This document shows positions 53,977 through 62,193 of a DNA stretch of 64,000 nucleotides, one piece after another. The first letter of the stretch is position 1, and each line of letters opens with the position of its first letter. The position numbers were made by a program, and so were the translations under genes. This DNA is from Taklimakanibacter sp050251035 (lineage in GTDB: Bacteria > Pseudomonadota > Alphaproteobacteria > Rhizobiales > Aestuariivirgaceae), in NCBI GenBank assembly GCA_050251035.1, contig JBFWNN010000001.1, positions 124,001 through 188,000 on the forward strand, written 5' to 3'. Under the pieces are notes generated by a model. The model searched no databases. It was not told the origin of the DNA and saw nothing but the letters and a program-made list of their open reading frames with translations.

Positions 53977-54914
53977 GGCAGGGCGCCTTCGGGCCAGAGC
54001 AGGTCGTCGGGCGCGAAGCCTTGAGCGATGCGGCGGCGCGCGGCGAAGCCCGCCTCCAGATCATGGGTGTTGATGATGGCGAGGCGGAAGCCGCCCGGCG
54101 GCGCGGCATGATCTTCCGGCGGCTTGGTCTCGTGAAAGGTGATCTGCAGACTTTCAACGCCCGGCATGGCGCGCACGGCGCGCTGCAAGTCCGCCGGTGG
54201 ATGGCGATAGTGCCGGCCGTGCCGGCCGAAGAGGACGACGGAATAGCCGTCGCGGCGGGAGGTTTCCTCGGGAAAATACCAGCGACCCTCGGCATAGAGC
54301 CGGACGAGCGCCTCGACCCAGCCTTTGCCGTAGAGATCGGGCCACTGATCGGCGAAGCGCAGATGCGCCTCGATGATGCGCCCGTCCAGTGTCTCGACAT
54401 TGAGCATGCCGGTATAGTGATCGAGATACCGGCGTACCCATGCGCCGACATAGTCCTCGAGCGCGGGGCGGGGCGCGGCATGAACGATCCAGTAGTCGAA
54501 CATGCCGTTCGGCCCGAACGGCCTGCCGGTCGTATGGCGCCACCAGCGCACGACGCCGTCGACGATGGCGCAATCGGTCGACAGATGCTCGCCGGTGAGC
54601 AGTTCGGTCCAGAAATGCCCCGGCGTGTAGCTCGCCTCATATTCGGCGAGCGAGTGCAAGGCGCCGCTGCCGACGCCCATGCCCTTCAGGTTGACGATCG
54701 GCTTGGAGAAGACCGGGAAGCGCTGCGGCACGATGCCATGCGGGCCGCAGTCGAGGCCCTGGCTCTGGGCGATGCGCAGCTTGTCATAGATCCAGTTGGC
54801 GCGCGGATACCACGCCCAAGCGTCGCAATCCTCGGTCGGTATCATGACATCGGCCGGGCAGGGGACGGCGTCGAAATACTGCAAGCGCCAGGGGTCCGCT
54901 TCACAGACGGGCAT
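53949..54914 (-). CDS. divergent ATP-grasp-like protein
   Basis: 321 residues. Blocks reminiscent of ATP-grasp enzymes are present: FSKPIVNLKGMGVGS (nucleotide-lysine region), ELLTGEHLSTDCAIVDG (the E-L-x-G-E-x-x-S-x-D block of carboxylate-amine ligases), and GRIIEAHLRFADQWPDLYGKGWVEAL (position of the ExN metal site, here with H/R instead). The last block lacks the usual N, so activity is doubtful. The N terminus (MPVCEADPWRLQYFDAVPCPADV) is unlike known families. Function unknown; call is tentative. Confidence 0.55.
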   Translation of the reverse strand: MPVCEADPWRLQYFDAVPCPADVMIPTEDCDAWAWYPRANWIYDKLRIAQSQGLDCGPHGIVPQRFPVFSKPIVNLKGMGVGSGALHSLAEYEASYTPGHFWTELLTGEHLSTDCAIVDGVVRWWRHTTGRPFGPNGMFDYWIVHAAPRPALEDYVGAWVRRYLDHYTGMLNVETLDGRIIEAHLRFADQWPDLYGKGWVEALVRLYAEGRWYFPEETSRRDGYSVVLFGRHGRHYRHPPADLQRAVRAMPGVESLQITFHETKPPEDHAAPPGGFRLAIINTHDLEAGFAARRRIAQGFAPDDLLWPEGALPYALATGAL

Positions 54915-54996
54915 CTCAAGACTCTAGCATCGTTGCACGAGGCCCGCGAGGTACACCATTCTGCTGACAATACGAGTCAGCAACCGCCTTGGTTAC

Positions 54997-55038
54997 AGCT
55001 CATGTCGATTCCTTGTAGACAACGCGACGGCATGAGCT
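54997..55038. promoter_or_regulatory. symmetric dyad AGCTCATG...TTGTAGACAA...CATGAGCT
   Basis: Outer arms AGCTCATG (54997-55004) and CATGAGCT (55031-55038) are perfect, and the centre TTGTAGACAA (55013-55022) is itself a dyad with exactly the same axis. TTGT-NN-ACAA is the half-site pattern of FadR/FCD-type GntR repressors. It sits just upstream of a TATAGT (-10-like) and the leader of the NCS1 permease. Confidence 0.5.
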
Positions 55039-55136
55039 ATAGTTGACGCGTCTCGGCAGCACTGCCGGAAAATCACGGCTTTGAAGCCCCCATCAGCAGA
55101 TCCTCAAAGATCTCGGTGGGGGCTTTTGTTTTTTGC
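55037..55136 (+). promoter_or_regulatory. permease leader RNA with alternative hairpins and terminator
   Basis: From a TATAGT (about 55038-55043), the leader forms CGGCAG-CA-CTGCCG (55054-55067), then GGCT-TTGA-AGCC (55077-55088), whose 3' arm is also the 5' arm of the terminator, so the two cannot form together. The terminator follows at 55084-55134. This is the layout of a transcription attenuator or riboswitch. Which class (if any) it belongs to is not decided; NMT1/xanthine riboswitches are known before nucleobase permeases. An Infernal/Rfam search is the deciding test. Confidence 0.45.
55084..55134 (+). terminator. terminator in the NCS1 permease leader
   Basis: AAGCCCCCA (55084-55092) pairs with TGGGGGCTT (55117-55125); an inner AGATC/GATCT stem lies between; TTGTTTTTT follows. 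It stands 70 bp before the permease ATG and would stop transcription unless prevented. Confidence 0.8.
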
Positions 55137-55204
55137 ATTTGGGCTTGCCCCACATGCAGCGCGTCTTGTCGTGCCTGAACCAAAAACAGCTCGAGGGAAC
55201 GCTT

Positions 55205-56527
55205 ATGACAGACAATCAGCAGGGGTTTCGCCCCTCATCTCTGACCCAGCTCGAGGCGGAAGCCGATCATCTTCTGGGTGAAGAATACGAGCACACGCCG
55301 GTGCCGGCGAAAGCGCGGCGCAGCCTGTTCTCGGTCACCATGGTGTGGATCGGCTTCCCGATGATCATCACCGGGGCCATGACCGGGTCGATCCTGGTGC
55401 TCGGCATGGGCTTCGCCAATGCGCTCACGGCGATGATCATCGGCAATCTCATCATGTTCGCCTATGTCGGGCTTCTGGGCCTGCTCGGCACGGACCGCGG
55501 CATGAATTTCGCGCTCCTCACCAGCATCGTGTTCGGCCGCAAAGGCTATGTCTTCGCCTCGGGCCTGTTGTCGACGCTGCTGCTCGGCTGGTATGCGGTG
55601 CAGACCGGCATCACCGGTGCGCTCATCAGTTCCACCTACAATCTCAACTATGTGGCGATGACGATCGTCGCCGGCATCCTTTATATCGCGATCACCTTCA
55701 TCGGGGTGCGCGGCCTGCACTGGATCGGCCTCATCTCGGTGCCGCTCTTCGTCGTCCTCGGGCTTTGGGTCGCTTTCGATGCCGCGAGCACGACGACCTG
55801 GGATGCCATCATGGCCTATCCCGGCAATAACGGCGTCGCCACGATGTCCATGGGCGTCGGCCTCACCATCGTGCTCACTCTCTTCGTCGATGCCGGCACG
55901 GTGACCGCCGACTTCAACCGCTGGGCGGCCGACCGCACCAGCTCGCTGGTCGCCACCTTCTCGGCCTTCCCCTTCGCCAATCTCGTCGCCATGCTGGTCG
56001 GCGGCATCATGACGGCGGCGCTGGCGGTGCCCAATGCCAACCCGTTCGGCGTCGACAACATGTTCGGCTACATGAACGGCAAGCAGGCGGTGTGGCTGTC
56101 GGTGCTCGCCTTCCTCTTCCTCTACTGCAATCTGGGCTCGGTCTGCGCCCACTGCCTCTACAATGCGGCCACCGGCTGGTCGCGCATCCTCTCAAGCAAC
56201 ATGCGGCTCATGGCCATCATCCTCGGCGCCATCGGCATCCTGGTGGCGGCCGGCAATATCTGGGCCTTCTTCATCGAATGGCTGTCGCTGCTCGGCATCC
56301 TGGTGCCGCCGATCGGCGCCATCATCCTGGTCGACCAGTACATCATCCGCAAGAATTCCGAAGCCTCGACGGATTGGCGGGCCTCCGCCTTCATCGCCTG
56401 GGCGGCGGGATCGGCAGTCGCCCTCCTGGTCGAATTCAACGCGCCGCAATGGTCGACCGCGATCTCGGCCTTCATCGTCGCGGCGATCGTTTATTTTGCC
56501 ATTTCCAAGGTGATGCGCGAAGCATAA
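55205..56527 (+). CDS. NCS1-family nucleobase (purine/cytosine/allantoin-type) permease
   Basis: 440 residues, about twelve transmembrane helices. N-terminal LLGEEYEHTPVPAKARRSLFSVTMVWIGFPM and the helix-1 VWIGFPMIITGAMTGSILVLGMGF fit the CodB/PucI-like NCS1 transporters, sodium- or proton-coupled. ATG at 55205 (GAGGGAA upstream). The leader and dyad upstream suggest regulation by nucleobase or related ligand (inference). A MetX-like hydrolase gene follows on the same strand (76-bp gap). Confidence 0.9.
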   Translation: MTDNQQGFRPSSLTQLEAEADHLLGEEYEHTPVPAKARRSLFSVTMVWIGFPMIITGAMTGSILVLGMGFANALTAMIIGNLIMFAYVGLLGLLGTDRGMNFALLTSIVFGRKGYVFASGLLSTLLLGWYAVQTGITGALISSTYNLNYVAMTIVAGILYIAITFIGVRGLHWIGLISVPLFVVLGLWVAFDAASTTTWDAIMAYPGNNGVATMSMGVGLTIVLTLFVDAGTVTADFNRWAADRTSSLVATFSAFPFANLVAMLVGGIMTAALAVPNANPFGVDNMFGYMNGKQAVWLSVLAFLFLYCNLGSVCAHCLYNAATGWSRILSSNMRLMAIILGAIGILVAAGNIWAFFIEWLSLLGILVPPIGAIILVDQYIIRKNSEASTDWRASAFIAWAAGSAVALLVEFNAPQWSTAISAFIVAAIVYFAISKVMREA

Positions 56528-56603
56528 GAATCTTTGCAAGAACAGGGATCGACGAGGAGAGGCCAGGATGCTGGCCTCTCCGCTATTCAGGGAGAGATGA
56601 GTC

Positions 56604-57629
56604 ATGCCACAAGACTATTCGATCTATGATGCCGGCACTGTCGTGCTGCAGTCGGGCGCGGCGCTCAGGGACTGCAAGCTCGCTTACAAGACCTTCGGCA
56701 AGCTCAATGCCAAGAAGGACAATGTCATCGTCTATCCCACCTGGTATTCCGGCCAGCATTACGACAATGAATGGCTGGTCGGCGAGGGCATGGGGCTCGA
56801 CCCCGGCAAATATTTCATCATCATCCCCAACATGCTGGGCAACGGGCTCTCGTCGTCGCCGAGCAACATGCCCGAGCCCTACAATGCGGCGCGCTTCCCG
56901 CAGGTGACGCCCTATGACAATGTCAAACTGCAGCACCGGCTGGTGCATGACGAGCTCGGCATAGATCGCGTCAAGCTGGTCATCGGCTGGTCCATGGGCG
57001 CGCTGCAGACCTTCCACTGGGGTTGCCTCTTCCCCGACATGGTCGAGCGCATCCTGCCTTTCTGCGGCTCGGCCAAATGCTCCAGGCACAATTTCGTCTT
57101 CCTCGAAGGCGTCAAGGCGGCGCTCACGGCGGATGCCGCCTTCAACAATGGCTGGTACAAGGAAAAACCGGCCAAGGGCCTGCGCGCGGCGGCGCGCGTT
57201 TATGCCGGCTGGGGCTTCTCGCAGAGCTTCTATCGCGAGGAACTCGACCTCAAGGCGCTCGGCTTCTCATCGCTCGAGGACTTCCTCGTCGCCTTCTGGG
57301 AAGGCTTCTTCCTGCCCAAGGACGCCAACAACCTGCTCACCATGCTGTGGACCTGGCAGAATGGCGACCTGAGCAAAAACGAGCTCTACAAGGGCGATTT
57401 CGCCAAGGCGCTCGGCGCCATCAAGGCCCGGGCTTATGTGATGCCCGGCCAGACGGATCTCTATTTCCCGCCCGAGGACAGCGAGATCGAGGTGTCCCAC
57501 ATGCCGAACGCCAAGCTCATCCCCATGCCCTCGATCTGGGGCCATTTCGCCGGCGGCCCCGGGACGAACCCCGAGGATGTGAAGTTCCTCGACAAATATG
57601 TGAAGGAGCTCCTCGACACGCCGGTGTGA
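56604..57629 (+). CDS. MetX-like alpha/beta hydrolase
   Basis: 341 residues. Nucleophile Ser130 in GWSMG, acid in GQTDLYFPPEDS and His in WGHFAGGPG, the triad of homoserine O-acetyltransferase relatives; NPTWYSGQHYDNEWLVGEGMGLDPGKYFI matches this hydrolase subgroup. Whether it transfers acetyl groups or hydrolyses esters is unknown; placement after a nucleobase permease hints at a role in the permease substrate's breakdown (inference). AGGGAGA precedes the ATG. Confidence 0.88.
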   Translation: MPQDYSIYDAGTVVLQSGAALRDCKLAYKTFGKLNAKKDNVIVYPTWYSGQHYDNEWLVGEGMGLDPGKYFIIIPNMLGNGLSSSPSNMPEPYNAARFPQVTPYDNVKLQHRLVHDELGIDRVKLVIGWSMGALQTFHWGCLFPDMVERILPFCGSAKCSRHNFVFLEGVKAALTADAAFNNGWYKEKPAKGLRAAARVYAGWGFSQSFYREELDLKALGFSSLEDFLVAFWEGFFLPKDANNLLTMLWTWQNGDLSKNELYKGDFAKALGAIKARAYVMPGQTDLYFPPEDSEIEVSHMPNAKLIPMPSIWGHFAGGPGTNPEDVKFLDKYVKELLDTPV

Positions 57630-57665
57630 GGAGGGGATAGCGCCCGCGACCGGGGGCCGGCGCTA

Positions 57666-57959
57666 TCAGTCCCACCTGCGGAAGCCGCGGCCGTATTTGC
57701 CGCAATAGGCCGGCAACCGGCCGTAGACGTTGTAATAAAACAGGCAGTCGTCGGTCCAGCCGGCATTGGGCTCGCCAAGCAAGGGCGCGCGGAAGTTCTT
57801 CTTCACCCGCGGCTCGTGGTATTGGACGACGGGCTTTTTCTTTTTCTTCTTCTTGACGACGGTCTGGGCCGCTTCGGCCGTGTCGGTCGCCATGAGCGGC
57901 ATGACGGCCGGCGCGAAGCCCGCCAGCATGCCGGCGATGATCAGATGACGCAAACCCAT
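57666..57959 (-). CDS. hypothetical small secreted/lysine-rich protein
   Basis: 97 residues: signal-like N-terminal MGLRHLIIAGMLAGFAPAVMPLMA, then TVVKKKKKKKPVVQYHEPRVKKNF with a run of seven lysines, and a C-terminal aromatic WTDDCLFYYNVYGRLPAYCGKYGRGFRRWD. No family recognised. The short Cys-rich aromatic tail resembles BA14K-like exported proteins only loosely. Confidence 0.6.
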   Translation of the reverse strand: MGLRHLIIAGMLAGFAPAVMPLMATDTAEAAQTVVKKKKKKKPVVQYHEPRVKKNFRAPLLGEPNAGWTDDCLFYYNVYGRLPAYCGKYGRGFRRWD

Positions 57960-58033
57960 GATCCATACTCTCCTTCAAAAACCAGCGGAGCACGCCTCTG
58001 CCGTTCGAGAGTCAAATCAACGGCTTACGGCCG

Positions 58034-58753
58034 TTATTTGATCTCCCACGCGATGTTCACGTCGATCGCCACGGTCTGCTCGCCTTCGGCGATCGGCACG
58101 CTCTGCGCGCTGTCGGCCCTGACCGCCTTGCCATAATAGACCGGCTGCGGCGGCTGATAGTTGCCCTCGCTCAAGGACATGATCTGGCCGAGGGAGATAC
58201 GCGTCGTCTCGGCATAGAGTTTCGCCTTGCGCTCGGCATCGGCGACCGCGAGCTTGCGCGCCTCGTCCTTGAGCTTCTCGTCATCGGCAATGGCGAACAT
58301 CACGCCATTGATCTGGTTCGAGCCTTCGCTCACGACCGTGTCGAGCACGGCGCCCAAAGTGTCGAGCTTGCGCACCGAGACGGTCACCGTGTTCGACACG
58401 TCATAGCCTATTACGCGCGGCGGCTGCGCGTTATTCTGGTCATACTGATAACGCGGATTGACCATGAAGTTGGAGGTCTGGATGTCCTTGGCCTCGATGC
58501 CGGAGGCCTTGAGGCTGGCAAAGACCTTCTCCATCGCCTGGGTGTTCTGGGTCAGGGCTTCGCGCGCCGTCTGCGCCTGAGTCAGGACGCCGACATTGAC
58601 GACCGCCATGTCGGGCTTGGCTTTCACCTCGCCATGACCGTTGAGAGAGAGAAGGCGCGGCATAGACTTGGACTCCTGAGCTAAAGAGGGGGTGGCGAGG
58701 GCGGCCGCGGCCAGGCCGGTAAGGCCCAGAGCGGCGAGAGAACGGCGGTCCAT
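58034..58753 (-). CDS. SIMPL (DUF541) domain protein
   Basis: 239 residues. Signal peptide (MDRRSLAALGLTGLAAAALATPSLAQ) then the SIMPL domain: LSLNGHGEVKAKPDMAVVNVGVLTQAQTAREALTQNTQAMEKVFASLKASGI and EGSNQINGVMFAIADDEKLKDEARKLAVADAERKAKLYAETT. Periplasmic oligomeric protein; E. coli YggE reduces oxidative damage by an unknown mechanism. ATG at 58753; the longer reading upstream is not real. Confidence 0.9.
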   Translation of the reverse strand: MDRRSLAALGLTGLAAAALATPSLAQESKSMPRLLSLNGHGEVKAKPDMAVVNVGVLTQAQTAREALTQNTQAMEKVFASLKASGIEAKDIQTSNFMVNPRYQYDQNNAQPPRVIGYDVSNTVTVSVRKLDTLGAVLDTVVSEGSNQINGVMFAIADDEKLKDEARKLAVADAERKAKLYAETTRISLGQIMSLSEGNYQPPQPVYYGKAVRADSAQSVPIAEGEQTVAIDVNIAWEIK

Positions 58754-58827
58754 CAAAGAACTCCCAGTGGAAAACCGGTCCTCACATGGGAGCCGATTGC
58801 GGCGACGCTGTGGCAGGAAACAATTGG

Positions 58828-59733
58828 TCAAGATGCGACGGTTTCGATCGCCGCTTTGCCAAGATGCTGCCCCTTTCGGTAGCCGGGCCAGGGGTCGCGC
58901 TTTCCTGCCTTCAGGCGTTTGAGAACGGCAACGGTGTCGAAGGCGGCGGCGCTCGTGAGCCGCGAAAGCTCGTTCCAGCCGACCGGCACCGCGACCGGGG
59001 CGCCTTTGCGGGCGCGCGGCGAATAAGGCAGGATGGCGGTGGCGCCCCGTTCATTGCGCAGCCAGTCGATGAAGATGCGCCCCTTGCGCTTGGCCTTGCT
59101 GGCGGTGGCGACGAACCGGTCGGGATCACGGTCGGCAAAGCTCCTGGCAAGGCCTGAGACAAAGGTCTTGACCTCCTCCCAGTCGTTGCGGCCGGAGAGG
59201 GGGGCGATCACATGGATGCCCTTGCCGCCGGTGACCATGGCAAAGCTCTGAAGGCCCGCCGCCTCGAGGACCGAACGCAGGTCGCCCGCCGCCGCCTTGA
59301 CCTCGGCGAAGGCCACGCTGGCATCGGGATCGAGGTCGAAGACCATGCGGTCGGGATGCTCGAGATCGTCATTGGGAGCGCCCCAGACATGCAGTTCGAG
59401 CGCGCCGATCTGGGCCGCGGCGACGATGCCAGAGGCATCCTCGACATAGAGATAGTCGGCCTTGCCGCCATCCTTCTCCCTTATGCTCACCGTCTTGAAG
59501 CTCTTGGGCATGCTGGCGGTCAGATGCTTCTGGAAGAAACATTTGTCGCCGATGCCGTCCGGGCAGCGCACCAGGCTCAAGGGATGCTTCGCCGCGAAAG
59601 GCAGCATGTGCCTGGCCACGCCGGCGAGGTAGTTTGCGAGCGCGCGCTTGGTCAGGCCCTGATCGGGATAGAGGACCTTGTCCGGATGGGTCAGCCTGAC
59701 GCCCGCGACCTCGTCCTCCTCCGTCTTGCTCAT
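58828..59733 (-). CDS. LigD polymerase (primase-type) domain as a separate gene
   Basis: 301 residues of the archaeo-eukaryotic primase fold found at the LigD POL module: VLYPDQGLTKRALANYL, SLVRCPDGIGDKCFFQKHLTASMP, and catalytic Asp133/Asp135 in VFDLDPDASVAF. It fills gaps and adds ribonucleotides at breaks in NHEJ. ATGA overlap (59730-59733) with the ligase gene. Usually fused to LigD; here a free-standing protein. Confidence 0.94.
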   Translation of the reverse strand: MSKTEEDEVAGVRLTHPDKVLYPDQGLTKRALANYLAGVARHMLPFAAKHPLSLVRCPDGIGDKCFFQKHLTASMPKSFKTVSIREKDGGKADYLYVEDASGIVAAAQIGALELHVWGAPNDDLEHPDRMVFDLDPDASVAFAEVKAAAGDLRSVLEAAGLQSFAMVTGGKGIHVIAPLSGRNDWEEVKTFVSGLARSFADRDPDRFVATASKAKRKGRIFIDWLRNERGATAILPYSPRARKGAPVAVPVGWNELSRLTSAAAFDTVAVLKRLKAGKRDPWPGYRKGQHLGKAAIETVAS

Positions 59734-60692
59734 GCGACACTCTCCATCCGGTCGGCCCCCGTCACCGCGCGGGCGCGCTTGTCCTGACGCAGCCCGAGGA
59801 AGACCGGATGGCGCAGGATACCGTCGCGGGTCCGTTCGGTGAAGGCGATCTCGGCCACGAGCTCGGGCGTCACCCAGCGCGCCCGGCCACGGATGGCGCG
59901 TGGCACGTCCTTGAACGGCGACCTGTCGACTTCGCGGGCCCTGAGCTCGGCGCCCAGCGAGCGCAGGACCGCATCGTCATAACCGGTGCCGACACGGCCC
60001 TTGTAGATCAGGTCGCCCTTGTGAAACTCGCCGATGAGGAGTGAGGCGAAGCTGCGGCCTTTCTTGTCGGAAGGCCTGAAGCCGCCAATGACGAATTCGG
60101 AACGGCCCAGGCATTTGCTCTTGATCCAGGTCGCGGCGCGTCCCGACATATAGGCGCTGGTCTTGTCCTTGGAGACGAGGCCTTCGATGCCGAGCCGGCA
60201 GGCTTCCTTCAGGACCTTGTCGCTGTCGCCCGCAAGGTGGCCGCCATAGGTCAGTGGGGTTTTCATCCTGCCGAAGAGCGCCTTCAGCCGCTTCTTGCGC
60301 TCGACCAGCGGCCGTTTGCGCAAGTCCGCGCCGGCGAGCATGAGCAGGTCGAAAGCGACATAGCGCAGATCAGCCTTGCGCTTTTCCGACAAGGCTTCCT
60401 GCAAGGCCTGGAAACTGGTGCGTCCACCCGCTTCGAAGACGACCACTTCGCCATCGATCAGAGCGGCGAGGCCCAGTTTCTCGAAAGCATCGGCAATGGG
60501 GCGGAATTTCTCCGTCCAGTCCTGGCCGCTCCTGGTATAGAGCCGCACCGTCCTGCCGGCCACGGCGGCGAGCACGCGATAGCCGTCATATTTGATCTCA
60601 TGGATCCAGTTCGCGCCTTCCGGCGGATGGTCCTTGAGGAAGGCGAGCTGCGGCGGGACGAAGGGCGGCAAGGATGCCTTGCGCGCTGTCAT
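59730..60692 (-). CDS. LigD ATP-dependent DNA ligase domain as a separate gene
   Basis: 320 residues with catalytic Lys34 in HEIKYDGYR (motif I), then nucleotidyltransferase (about 20-215) and OB-fold (about 220-310) domains with RPSDKKGRSFASLLIGEF and SPFKDVPR. It seals nicks and break ends using ATP. Overlaps the PE gene by ATGA (60689-60692) and the polymerase gene by ATGA. Sequence is complete, not truncated. Confidence 0.95.
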   Translation of the reverse strand: MTARKASLPPFVPPQLAFLKDHPPEGANWIHEIKYDGYRVLAAVAGRTVRLYTRSGQDWTEKFRPIADAFEKLGLAALIDGEVVVFEAGGRTSFQALQEALSEKRKADLRYVAFDLLMLAGADLRKRPLVERKKRLKALFGRMKTPLTYGGHLAGDSDKVLKEACRLGIEGLVSKDKTSAYMSGRAATWIKSKCLGRSEFVIGGFRPSDKKGRSFASLLIGEFHKGDLIYKGRVGTGYDDAVLRSLGAELRAREVDRSPFKDVPRAIRGRARWVTPELVAEIAFTERTRDGILRHPVFLGLRQDKRARAVTGADRMESVA

Positions 60693-61288
60693 CGCTTGCG
60701 CCCTTCCGCCCTGGCGATGCCCGCCATGCTGCGCCGTGAGACCACGCTGCGCTGCCAGGCCTCGATGGGATCGATCGCGGCGCTCGCTTGCCTGTCGCGC
60801 TGCTTGATCAGGAGCCAGTTCTCGCGCGCCGACGCGCCGCGCCTGTCCTTGCGCATGCGCAGCAAGGTAAAGCCGCCCTTGAGGCGCTTGCCCTTCAAGG
60901 TGAAGCTGAGCTTACCCTTCTTCAGGCCCTCATGCGGGTCGTCCTCGGGCTCCCATTCGCCCCTGTCCCACAGCATCACGGTGCCGCCGCCATATTGGCC
61001 CTTGGGGATAGTGCCTTCGAAGCCGCCATAGTCGAGGGGGTGGTCCTCGACCCTGACCGCCAGACGCTTCTCGCTCGGATCGAGGCTCGGGCCTCGGGTC
61101 ACCGCCCAGCTCTTGAGCACGCCGTCGAGCTCGAGGCGGAAATCGAAATGCAGCCGCGAGGCGTCGTGCTTCTGGATGACGAAGGAGCGGCCTTTCCGCT
61201 TCGCGACGCGACCTTTGGGCTCCGGCGTGGCGATGAAATTACGCTTACGGCGGTAAGAAGTGAGGGCATCACGCGACAGGGAGGGCAT
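60689..61288 (-). CDS. LigD 3'-phosphoesterase (PE) domain as a separate gene
   Basis: 199 residues with the PE signature FVIQKHDASRLHFDFRLE (His41, His47, Asp49), His83 (VEDHPLDY) and the EGTIPKGQYGGGTV block. The domain removes 3' phosphates and trims ribonucleotides from break ends. The ATG at 61288 was chosen; a TTG at 61294 overlaps the ku stop. ATGA overlap with the ligase gene. Confidence 0.94.
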   Translation of the reverse strand: MPSLSRDALTSYRRKRNFIATPEPKGRVAKRKGRSFVIQKHDASRLHFDFRLELDGVLKSWAVTRGPSLDPSEKRLAVRVEDHPLDYGGFEGTIPKGQYGGGTVMLWDRGEWEPEDDPHEGLKKGKLSFTLKGKRLKGGFTLLRMRKDRRGASARENWLLIKQRDRQASAAIDPIEAWQRSVVSRRSMAGIARAEGRKR

Positions 61289-61290
61289 GA

Positions 61291-62124
61291 TCAAGCCCGT
61301 CTTTTCTTCTTGGCCGCCTTACGCGGTTTGGCGGCGTTCCGGGCCTTGCCGCTGACGCTCTTCTTCAGCGCCTCCATCAAGTCGATGACATTGTCGCCCT
61401 TGGGCCGCGCCGCTTCCTCCTCCTCGGCCTCGGTGACTTTGCCCTTCTTGCGCTTCTCGGCCACCAGCGCCCTGAGCGCGTCGCCATAATGATCTTTGAA
61501 CACGCCCGGCTTGAATGGCCCCGACTTGCGCTCGATCAGCTCCGTGGCGAGTTCGATCATGTCCTTTTTCGGCCGCTTCTTCGGGATATCGGCGAAGATC
61601 TTGTCGGATTCGCGCAATTCGTTGTTGTAGCGCAGCGTCTCGAGGAGGAGCCCGTTGCCGCAGGGTTTGACCGCCACCAAGCTTTCCTTGCCGCGCATGG
61701 TCATTTGCCCGATCCCGGCCTTCTTGGCGCTCCTCAGCGCCTCGCGGATGACGACATAGCCTTCGGCCGATACATCATCGCCGGGGACCAGATAATAGGG
61801 CCGCTCGAAATAGCGCGGATCGATGTCGTCATAGTCGACGAACTGCCCCAGATCGATCGTGTGCCTGGTCTCGAGCTTGATCTTTTCGAGCTCGTCAGGC
61901 GTCAGAATGACATGCTTGCCGGAACCGAGCTCGTAGCCCTTGACGATATTGTCGTCGGCGACCTTGCCCTTGCCGGGCACGATCTTTTCATAGCGGATGC
62001 GTTTGCCGGATTTTTTGTCGATCTGATGCAGACCGGGCCGCGCGGAGGATTCGGTCGCCACATGCAGCTCGACCGCGATCGCCACCAGCGACAGGCGCAA
62101 ATGTCCCTTCCAATACGCGCGCAT
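61291..62124 (-). CDS. ku: Ku DNA end-binding protein
   Basis: 277 residues: Ku core (about 1-220) with MRAYWKGHLRLSLVAIAVELHVATESSARPGLHQI at the start, and a Lys-rich C-terminal tail (about 225-277) ending ARNAAKPRKAAKKKRRA, typical for DNA end loading and LigD recruitment. Its stop overlaps the region of the PE start. First gene of the NHEJ operon. Confidence 0.95.
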   Translation of the reverse strand: MRAYWKGHLRLSLVAIAVELHVATESSARPGLHQIDKKSGKRIRYEKIVPGKGKVADDNIVKGYELGSGKHVILTPDELEKIKLETRHTIDLGQFVDYDDIDPRYFERPYYLVPGDDVSAEGYVVIREALRSAKKAGIGQMTMRGKESLVAVKPCGNGLLLETLRYNNELRESDKIFADIPKKRPKKDMIELATELIERKSGPFKPGVFKDHYGDALRALVAEKRKKGKVTEAEEEEAARPKGDNVIDLMEALKKSVSGKARNAAKPRKAAKKKRRA

Positions 62125-62193
62125 GCAGGAAAACGGCGAGACGGGCCGATGGTTCCCCGGCCGCTCCCGCCCTGACCAGTCAAGCGGAAACGG

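Noticed and set aside
55040..55140. SAM-II riboswitch before a MetX-like gene
   Set aside because: The leader lies before the permease, not directly before the MetX-like gene, and the conserved SAM-II bases were not found.
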